Assembly: GCA_903772945.1 (NCBI GenBank)
Contig: CAICTM010000778.1
Span: forward strand, 1-49,013
DNA: 49,013 nt
DNA from: Seminavis robusta
Lineage: Eukaryota > Bacillariophyta > Bacillariophyceae > Naviculales > Naviculaceae
Reading direction: 5' to 3'
The notes beneath the pieces are model-generated. The model was not told where the DNA came from, made no database searches, and saw nothing but the letters and a program-made list of their open reading frames with translations. Position numbers and translations under genes: made by a program. Below, piece after piece: positions 1 to 9,800 of the stretch (position 1 is its first letter; the number at the start of each line of letters is the position of its first letter).

Positions 1-64
1 ATGAGTCGAACTCAAACCCTATCTAGGATCGAGTCGCGAATAAGGCTAAGAGCCGTGTATTGCA
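1..64 (-). mobile_element. LTR terminus, inverted copy
   Basis: Bases 1-64 are an exact reverse complement of 47311-47374. Identity stops abruptly at position 64, where the element reads TGCA, the TG...CA end expected of an LTR; position 65 no longer matches. This is therefore the outer 64 bp of an LTR whose body lies to the left of the window, in the opposite orientation to the element at 47311. Whether it is a solo LTR or part of a complete element cannot be seen. Confidence 0.75.
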
Positions 65-932
65 GTGATACTGTTATTAAGATTCTCCCAGCACCTAGCA
101 CAGAGGCAAACTAAAAGACACCTTTCAATATCAAGGGAGAGGTGTATCTGATGTTGCATCAGCTTGTGCATGACTGAAATGATTGAATGATCAATCGTCC
201 CATAAAACCAGGGCCAATTACTTTTTTTAAAATTGAAAGACGATTCAAAAGACAGTTCACTGCAATGGAAGCTTTATAAGGACAATTTTATGAGACGATA
301 TAGGTGATCTCTTTTACAATCCCTTAGGTGCTCTGATTAATTAATAGCATACCGGTACAACAACCGGTGCAAGACTCACTCCTGAAACTGCGTGCACGGA
401 ACGGCTAACGCAACAACAGACGCGCAAAAGAAGGAGCATCAACTACAAGTACTACTAGCTAGTAGTACTCCTGGAGTTGACGAGACGACCTGCGAGCCTG
501 GGAGGAAGCTTGCACAGTCAATGCCAAGCTCCAGCTAGCTAGCCATCTACAGACTTCGCACACAGCTCCTTGGTGCAGGTACAAACCACCAGTACGGTAG
601 GTGGATTCGATTCTCGTTCGTTCTTTGAAGCCTGGCCCCGGGCTGGCTTCCGTAGACGATCTACGAGTACCATCTCCGACTAAACCCCTTGGATACATGT
701 AACTTGTGTTTCGATTCGACTCGACTCCTCATTCATTCCACAAAAATGACCATTGAGAAGGGTGTAGTCTACAAGCTGGGTACGGCGCGTGTGGTGTACA
801 CTACAGTACTAGACTACGTACCACTTTCGACAAATTTAACCAAAAATGCAAAAGAGAAGGTCGGGATACATGGTAGGGACAACGAGGAGCAGGGAGAAAG
901 CACAGACCACACAGATCAAGTGTTTGCCTTCG
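65..932. other. Intergenic, no convincing gene
   Basis: AT-rich flank followed by a stretch with a CTAGCTAG palindrome near 534 and a degenerate dispersed repeat at about 478-600 that recurs at about 3277-3400. A second short repeat at 631-665 recurs in reverse complement at 14415-14450. The short open frames here overlap each other and show no recognisable protein. Confidence 0.6.
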
Positions 933-2504
933 TTAGGGTGCTTTGAAAATGCTCGGCACATGAGGATCATTTTGGTTGTTTGGATTGGTGGTCAGGTCAA
1001 TGTCGGGTTCTTGTGCGACAACAACCACCGGTATGTCTGGTTCCTCCTGGTCAGCCCCAACTGCAGTTGGTAATCCAATTTCAATATCTGGCTCAATTTT
1101 GTCGTTTTCTGGAACAACACCAACAGATGGCTTGATTTCGGCTGGCACAGGATGATTGCTGCTGTTGACATTGATTTTGTCCTTGGCCCACCAGCAAAAT
1201 CCAACAGAAAGCACAAATCCCGTGGCAACAAGTGGCCAAGCAATGTGAGGTCTGTACCACAACCATCCCAAAGAGATGACAAAGAGTGCCAAAGGCACGG
1301 AAATAATACATGCCACCATAGGAATAAGGCAACCTGATATAGATTCTGACAAGATGTCTCCAATGCAGGGAATAATATCGGCTGCCATTGCTAGTGGTTG
1401 CAGTATCAGACAAATCCCAAAAAACATTGCCTTGAATCCAATGGCCCTAAGGGCCCAGGCAATGGCGGTATTTTCATCACGAGCATCCTGGAGCATGGTT
1501 GCCGCATCAACGCTCCCGCGTGCCACCAAAATGAATGGCCGCTCCGCTTCCGTAGTGTATTCGTCAAGCCTGGACCCATCATAATAAGCAATGATACTTA
1601 TTTTTGTAGGATAGACAACCTTGAAGCCGATGATGGTGTCTCCAACCTCGGGGCTGCTTGTACGTGTATTGTTGCTGGTAGATGTGGTAACGGTGTAATG
1701 ATAGTAGAAGGATTGTCCCGAATCGCTGACTTCCAGATGTTCTTTCTTCTGAGCACTCATTTCATCTGTGATTGTAGTCAAGTTGACAGGGTACCTCCAC
1801 GGGATAAACCAGTTGATGAGATCCACTGCCTACGAAAGAAAATATCGGGAGAACGGGGAAAGAGGTGTTAGAACGACAGAATTGAAAAAATGAAGTCAAT
1901 ATTGGTGCACACATACAGGCTCTCCCAATGCCACGGTATCATCCATCAAGATGGGGTTGGCTGTGAACGTGGCCTCCCTAAATGGAAAGGCCGGATTGTC
2001 ATGTCCAGACTCATGGAAATACGAAGAATCGTAGTGCTCATCAGACCACACTTTTTCATAGGTGTAGACGGTCTTCTTGTTTTTCTTGCTGCCTTCAGTG
2101 TGCCTGTCTTCTTTCCATTGGTACATTTCCACCTCGCGGCGCAGCTTGAGTGCGTTTTCGTCTTCTGCAATCTTCCCATTGATTCCAAAGAGAGGATCTT
2201 GGATGATCACACTGGTACTGATGTCTCCAGTGATGTGAACCAACTTGTTGGCGTACTGCGACAAGGCAAACCTGGCATCTTCCACAGAGCTAGTACTATT
2301 TCTATCAGCCTCAATTATGTCACTCAGCTTTAAGGAAACGTACCGTTCCTCAGCCTCATCAATGTCATTTGCTCTCTTCACAGTACGTCCCTCATTCCAG
2401 AACATCACCACAATGCTTCCGAAGAACAGTAACCAGCCAATCACCACACCAAGACATGCATTCTTGACTCCACCGCCTCCGCCGCCACTGCCATCGTCTG
2501 ACAT
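933..2504 (-). CDS. TMEM43: TMEM43-family membrane protein
   Basis: Two exons on the minus strand: 2504-1917 and 1829-933, joined across an 87-bp GT-AG intron (1830-1916) in phase 0, giving 494 residues. Visible: a Gly-rich N-terminus, a first membrane helix at about 16-36 ending in FWNEGR, a long lumenal region carrying the family-like LRREVEMYQWKE segment, then three clustered membrane helices (about 328-346, 361-384, 391-411). That one-plus-three topology and the EMYQWKE region match TMEM43 (LUMA), an ER/inner-nuclear-envelope protein that in animals binds emerin and lamins. A hydrophilic, acidic, Pro/Val-rich tail of about 80 residues follows the last helix. The ATG at 2504 is the first in frame. 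It is transcribed away from the giant gene at 3900. Molecular function is unproven in algae. Confidence 0.85.
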
Positions 2505-3899
2505 CTTACGAGTACCCTACCACAAGACGATCTTTTTGTCCCTCCCTTCTTCGAGGGCCAAGAAGAAACAAACAATGCGAAATGCCTCGACGCCGAAGAT
2601 AGAACAAAAATGACCCCTTGAGCACCGCACGTGCCATCCAAAGTTACTTAGCAGAATCCCGGTATCGCTTTCGACTACTTATCACTCTAGTTGTACTCTA
2701 CTCACAGAGTAGAGTGAAGGTGTACTAACTCCTTTTTGCTAAGATTTTGCTCGTACAAGACTCATGGACGACTCAGGAACTGCACGGAACAGGAAACAAG
2801 ACGTGCAAAACAACGATCATCCGAGCACTCCTGACACAAGACTGAGACTCGCCAGACCCAAACATCCATCCAGCAAAGGCAGCTGGCTGGACCTAGCTAC
2901 TAGTAGTAGTAGCTTGCTTGTGAATATGACCGCTACGGTTGCCTGGCGCTGTACCGCAAAGCAGATTTAGCTAGGTGACAGCTCCGTGTGGGATAAACCT
3001 ATTGGGTGGAGTGCGGCTGTTGGAGTGTCTACGCACACCATGCGTCGTTGCATGCCGTCGCTGTGGTATTGTGGAGTCCAGACGAGCGAGGGGCAATGAT
3101 GAGCTCTGGGTGCTGCGTTGCGATGCCTGTAGAAGCAAGAACCAGGAGGTTTCGAGGAGTGATGCATCTCGGCTCGGTCTTTGGAAGCCATTCTAAATAA
3201 AGATGATAAAAGATTTGTTTGTCTGACTGGAGGGGGGTGGCTGAAGCCTGAAGCCCCCTGGAAGGACAGTCAACCGGGACTTGGAGCGAGGACAACCTGG
3301 AAGGATGCTTCACACAGTCAACGCCAAGCTCTACTAGAGCGCAATTAGTAGCTATCATACACGGCCTTCTTGGTGCCGGTACAAACCACCGGTACGTACC
3401 CTAGTGGCTCTGGTTATCATGTCATCCTCTGGCCTGATTTGGCTAAGAAGTCGCCTCTTTCAAGAGAGGATGGCATAGAAACCTCCCCAACTTTGTCCAT
3501 GTCCCAAGTCGCGGGAGCTCCGAACGGTGCGCTGGCATCAACTCCGAGAATTAACCTGATCTCTATTGTACCAAGCAAGCTTTGGAAGCGGTTCTTGAAT
3601 TCATGAACTCTCATCAAGACACTGCCTGGGACCTTCGAGAACACTCACTCTTTTGTCTGTTACCTCGACACCACTATTTTAGAAGGACTACAACCAACAG
3701 AAGCCATTGCAATCGACCCCCAACCCCACCTATACTATTGTTTCGAAATGGGCTGCTCTTCTGATGATATGATATGATATGATGATGGCTCAGCGTAGTC
3801 TGCTTTTGCAGTGAGACGAATCCTCGTTTGTGCGCTCTCAAGAGGCAACAGATATTCCATTCTGGATTTTCCCGAGAACGAGTGAGTACAGCACAAACC
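2505..3899. other. Divergent intergenic region
   Basis: Separates the minus-strand TMEM43 gene from the plus-strand TAZ-MYND gene and so must hold both promoters. It contains the second copy (about 3277-3400) of a dispersed repeat also found near 478-600, including a GTACCGGT-type palindrome, and a short TGATA run at about 3763-3785. No supported gene. Confidence 0.6.
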
Positions 3900-6800
3900 A
3901 TGGCGACCGGCGTGGCTTCCCGGTCCTTGTCTCCTCCTCCCACTTCCGACGCCACTAATAAGAATCAACCGGCCAAGTATGATCCCTTCAACGACCCCAA
4001 ACTGGAAACGAAACAAAAGACACTGACTCTCTTGACTCATGCGGCCAATTGCCAGGTTTCGCCCAGCGATTGTGCCAACAAGCAATGCAAGGCTGCCAAG
4101 ACCATGCTCCAGCACATTGTCAAATGCAAAGATCCGAAATGCAAGGCACCCTTTTGTCCCTTTGCCAAGTTTGTTCTTCGTCATGGACCCCAAATCAAAA
4201 AGGCTTCCGACGAAAAGGCGGCCAAACGCAAGAACATGGTCGTGGGAGGACAAGTCCAAAAACCCAATCCCAAACGATTTCGACACTATTACCGTCGCAA
4301 ACGACTGCGTCCTACTGTCACCACGCCATCGCCGCAAGCACGTGGATTCCAAAGTATCTGCAATCAACTCAACGATGCACAACAGCAAGGACATCCCTTG
4401 TCGAAAAAGAAACGCGCCAAGCAAAAACGCAAGTCCATGCCGCTGATACAAGAGAGTAAAAAAGAAGACAAGTATGCCAACAACAACGATCAAGACGATG
4501 ACGAAGAATCCAGTAGTGGCAGTGAATTCTCGGACACGAGCACCGAACTGCAATCCCAGAGCAGCAGCAGTGAAGAAGAATCGTCCGAAGAAGAGAGCAG
4601 CAGTGACAGTGAAGAAGATGAAACACTCGAACGACACGTCGTCAACAATCAGGGATCCTTTCTCAAAACTATGCAAAAACAACGAAAACGGTTGCGCCGA
4701 GGATCTTTATCGAGTGGTAACCGTCGTGGATCCGACACGAGCAGCAGTCAAGGCGACAACAACGAGGACATTGATGCTTCGCCCTTTCAAACACCGCTGC
4801 CCAAACGGTTACCACCCCGATCTCCGGCGCGGGGTGGGACCAACACGACCAGGGCCATTCCGTCGCGACGGAAAATGCCACATTTGGGAGCACGGTCGCC
4901 TCCTCGCAGTGCCGTGGCACGCGCCTTCAAGGATCGAGGGCCTCGCATGCCATCGCGAAGTGACGTGACGGACAGCGACAATTCGAGTATTAGTAGTAGT
5001 AGTAGTGATGACGAAAACGACAACAAGGAGGATGAGGAAAGTGACAGTGAATGGTCGTCCGAAAAGCCAAAACCCAGCAAATTGGCACAAGCACGAAAGG
5101 CGGCTCGGACAAAAGCGGTTTCGTCCAGTGGGGGGGACGGGGAAACATCAGATTCATCATCATCCGAGGAAGAAGAGTCCTCGGATGAAGAAGAAAATAA
5201 AGGGGAAAAGACTCGGGGAAAAGTGTCTGCCAAAGCGTCACAAGTGGCAAAACCCACTAGAGATGACTCATCATCGTCGTCGTCGTCGTCGTCAGATGAA
5301 GAAAACGACAACAAGCAAACTTCCAAAAAGGCAAACGCAAAAACATTAGCTGCTCAGACAAAAGTATCCGATTCACATTCTTCCTCTGAAGAAGAGGAAG
5401 TACAAGAGCCCCAATGGTTTGGCTTTGCTGCAGACAAAACGAAAAAGCAAATAAGAGACGACTCGTCATCGTCAGAAGAGGAAGATGAAGAAAGCACAGC
5501 GTCTGCAAAGAAACCACAAGAGAAAGCATACGATTCAGACTCGGGCTCTGAAGAAGAAGAGGGAGGGCAGACTCGGGGAAAAGGATCGTCTCCAGCAAAG
5601 TTGTCTCAGCCTATCGCGAGAGCAACAGACGATTCGTCATCAGAAGAAGAAGAGGATGACAGCACTACGACAGACAAAGTAGCGAAAGCAACGACAACAA
5701 AGGATGCTGCATCTCAAGATAGGGAAGAGTCTGATTCATCTTCGTCAGAGGACTCTGCGTCTGAAGAAGAGAAGGAGCCTGATACTAACGCACCTAAACC
5801 TGCCCAGTCTGCTGGCGATGACTCGTCAACATCGTCGACTTCTGAGGATGACCGTGACGAAATATCTGGCCAGGTCGAGGGTGGAACGAAACCGTGTGAA
5901 CGCAAAAATCCGGTTGACGACTTGGAAAAGGCTGAATCTGATCAATCGTCCAGAGCATCCTCGTCGCCATCCGAAGACGAGGACGACGAAACATCAGAGA
6001 AACATTTGCAAACGGCAGATGAATCAGAGAAAAATATGCCAATGGCAGATAAATCATCGTCTTCGTCGAAATCGGAGCCATCCCGTGACGAGGAACAATC
6101 AACAGAGAACAGAGACAGCCAAACGCCAACCAGACCAAAAGACAAGACCGAATACGCTGATCACGCCAAAGCTTTGGCAGCTGCCCCGGGGGACGTTGGA
6201 TGGCATGGGTTGGAAGTCGATCCGACGACCTCAGCTCCTGCCCTCGACGCAGCAGATGACAACGGGCTGAATAAGGGCGAGGTGGAAGAACAACGGCGCA
6301 GCAAGGACACCCCAAGGGACGACGACAACGCAGAGTCGAATGTTTGGGTGCCACCAGACGTTGTTGGTCTAGTTGCCAAAAACGCAAAAAGGCTTGAAAG
6401 CATTGACACCAGCGCTCCAGATTTCAGTGCAGACGATGAAGAACAACCAAAAGGACCCGACTGGGTGGACGTCGAGGCCAACAACGGCAATGGCACAAAT
6501 GTCGACCCAGAGAATGACGCAACACAAAGTTCCAGTACCGCACCGATACGTTTACCCGAAGAGGTTACCACGGGCAAGTCTGATGCTGTCACCGATGACG
6601 ACAGCCAAAACCCGAAACCATTGAACGCACCGATTCTCAATAAAACGGGAAGAGAACGGATGAGTTTCAGGTCCAAAATCAGCATGTTCGCCCCTAGTTC
6701 CGAAGAGTCACCTAGCCCAGCTTTTGCGTCAACTTCCAAACCGCCTCCAATGTGGCCACCTCCAAAAGATGTCAACATTTCCAGCCTGATAGCAGATGTC

Positions 6801-9800
6801 AACCAGAGAGTCGACACCGAACAAAGAAAGGGTCAAATGCACAAAGAAACAATTACAAAAGCTCCCGCCACAGAATCAAAATGGAAGGATTTCAAAGCGA
6901 ACAGCCCAGCAAATTTCAGCGGACCTGTGACAGCAACAACTTCCGAGACCCCAGAAGCTCTTCCTGATCAATCCCAAGGCGAGTCCGGGCCTCAAAAAGC
7001 AAAGTTGGCTCCTGTCAGTCTGGAAAGAAGTTCCACCCCTAATGATGTTACAGGAACGGAAGAAAAGGATGAATCAGACCTGACTGCTTTGGGAAACTCT
7101 CAACGTAGTATCGCTGACTCTCGAACTAGGGGCGTCGAAGCCACAGCTGAATCCAGTGATACGGACTCGAATTCGCAAGATTCAAATGCCGCACAGCAAG
7201 AGATGAAAGAGAAAGCACCGAACTCCACCGATGCAGCAGCAAAGTCGATAGGATCTGACGGCGCGGTCTCGGATGTGAAATCGCAGACGGCATTGAAACA
7301 TGCAGGCAGTAGCTCGCCTCCAGATGTGGTCGCCACAGACTCAGAGGGTGAATCAGAGTCATCCTCGCGTTCAGGTTCTGGCGCTGAAACAGAGAAGAAA
7401 GCTGAAAAATTACGCGCTGACACTGGCTCTCCTGGAAAGGGCCGAGCTTCGACATCGTCTCTGGTGCCGGACTCGGACGATGGTGATACCAGTCAAAGCG
7501 TATTCTCTGTTTCATGTGCATCTTCGAGTGACGCTTCGAGCGCAGCTTCAAGCATAGCACCTGCAGAAGCGATTGACGCATGCGCAGCCTGCGGCATGGA
7601 AACAGAATTTGTGCCTCAAGAGATGCTGATCTGTGACTGCAACAAAGTAAAGTACTGCTCAAACGAGTGCCAACAATGGCACTGGCAGGAGCACAAGAGT
7701 TCATGCATGGGTAGTGGCGACATGGATGAGGCTAATGACTGTGCGGGAAGCCTTTCCAGTAATGGGTCTGATGAAGAAGAGGAAGCACCTGAGGAATCAG
7801 CAGCAGGAGATGCCCCTTTCATGGGCCAGCCAGACACACAAGCAGAGAAACAATCGGGAAACGCCTTTAATGCGTTAACGAAGGAGAAAACAGAGGAAGC
7901 CGACGAATCATCACTTGCGGCTAATGTTGGTATGCCCGATACCCAAGCACATAAAGCAGAGCAACAAACAGCAGGACCAGTCGATGTAACAGAGAATCAA
8001 TCAGCAGAGGAATCTGACATTGGCCCTTGCGACATTCAGCGAGAGAAGATTTCTTCTGAGAAATCAATAGTAACCACGGACAGTGGCCCGTCTGACACTC
8101 CATCAGAGAAAAAATCAGGGCAGTCAGCGAATTTCACTGAAATCCCCCCTTTGGCCATAGAAGTGGAGCAAGTAGGTGAGAAGTCTGAAGAGACAAGCGC
8201 CAGTGGCCCTTCTTATGATACCGCGACAGAGAAGAAATGTGAGCAACCAAAAGGTATCACGGACATCTTCCCTCTGTCCACCCAAGGAGAGAAAGTAGCT
8301 GAGAAGTCGAAGGAGTCAAATAACACCGCGCCTCCGGACAAGGAAGCTGAGAAGTTTCGGGAGAAGTCTCTGGGCGCAAACGACGTTGATCCATCTGGGG
8401 ACACCGAAGCAGAGAATAAGACTGAGAATTCAGATGGGCCAAGTAGCATTGGCCATTCAGACACAGAACGGGGCAATGGGAAATCGAGAGCAGCCATGGA
8501 ACTGGACCACGCAGACACCGGCACCACAGATGCGAAAGCTGAGACACCAGCCCATGGCAAGGGAATGGAACCATCTTCTGGAGAGTCCCTGTCAACATCC
8601 CTACTGGTACCAGGTGGTAATCCAGATATTGCCACTGGCCCAAGTGATGGCAAAGCCGAATGCGCCGACAAGAAACTGATTGACGATGCTCCTCAGGCCA
8701 ATGATGAAAGGTCTCATTTGTGTGATGGCCGGAATAATGCCAGCTTGTCTAGTCTTGGTGACATGACCATGTCCTCGAGGCGGAAAGCAGAGGCGAAGCT
8801 TATGGCAATCCGAGCAAAGTGTGAGTCTATGGCCAAGAATATGTTTACGCTGGAAGATACCAACTTGACCATTCTTGATGAGAAGGTGGAATTGGTGAAA
8901 GAAAAGACTGATCTCAAGGTTACTGTGTCCAACCTGGAAGAACAGCTAAGGCAAGCCAGGGAGGAAATCGAAGCATTGAAGAGATCCAGGGCTGAACAAG
9001 ATGAAAAGCTAAGATCCGACAGTTGTGAGAGGGAGAATGACAGAGCTGCAATGAAGAAAATGACAGCACATCTAGTTGAAGCTAGAGAAGAAACTAGGTC
9101 GCTCTCAAAACAGTTGATTGATGCTAGGGATTCCAAGAAGACTGTCTTGGATGAGAAGAGGCAACTGTTTTCCGAGAACGTCCGTCTCAAAAAGCTCGTG
9201 TCGACTTTGAAGCAGCAACTGAAGGATGCAGCAGACAACGTGGCTACTATCAGACAAGAGAAGGATTGCGACAGGGCCATCATCGAGAAATTGGAAGCAG
9301 AATTGGCAGATGCCAAGGAGGCGTCCACATCCATGTCAAGAAAGGTGGATGACGTTGAGATGGCAAAGAACAATCAACTCTCTTTGGAAAATGCAAGTCT
9401 AAAGGAAAGTGTGACCGCCTTGAAGAAGCAACTAGAAACTGCCTCAGACCGTGTGGTTGCTCTCCAACAATACAATGAAGCCCGGTTACTAGAGGTAATG
9501 GCGGCAAAAAAAGAATCGATTGACGCTCTTGAGGAGGAGGAGGATGACGGTGGAACTGGTTCAGGCAGCACTGGGAGCTCTGGAACTTCCAAGCAAAGTC
9601 CTGACAGAGATTCGTCCAAGGCTCCGAGCTCCGAGGAGTTATCACAACAATCCGAGAATACGAGCAGGAAGGAAGAACCAGAGAACATCAATGGAACTTC
9701 AACGAACGAAAAGAAGCATGCCGAGACGAAGGCCGAGCCAAAGAGTGAGCCCACAAAACCACCCTTCGAGTCGATCACTATCAAGATTGGCGACAGCTCT

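Noticed and set aside
3735..4682. 315-codon minus-strand open frame opposite the start of the giant gene
   Set aside because: It is a mirror of codon-biased acidic/Ser coding DNA, has no domain, and overlaps a frame with clear zinc-finger motifs.
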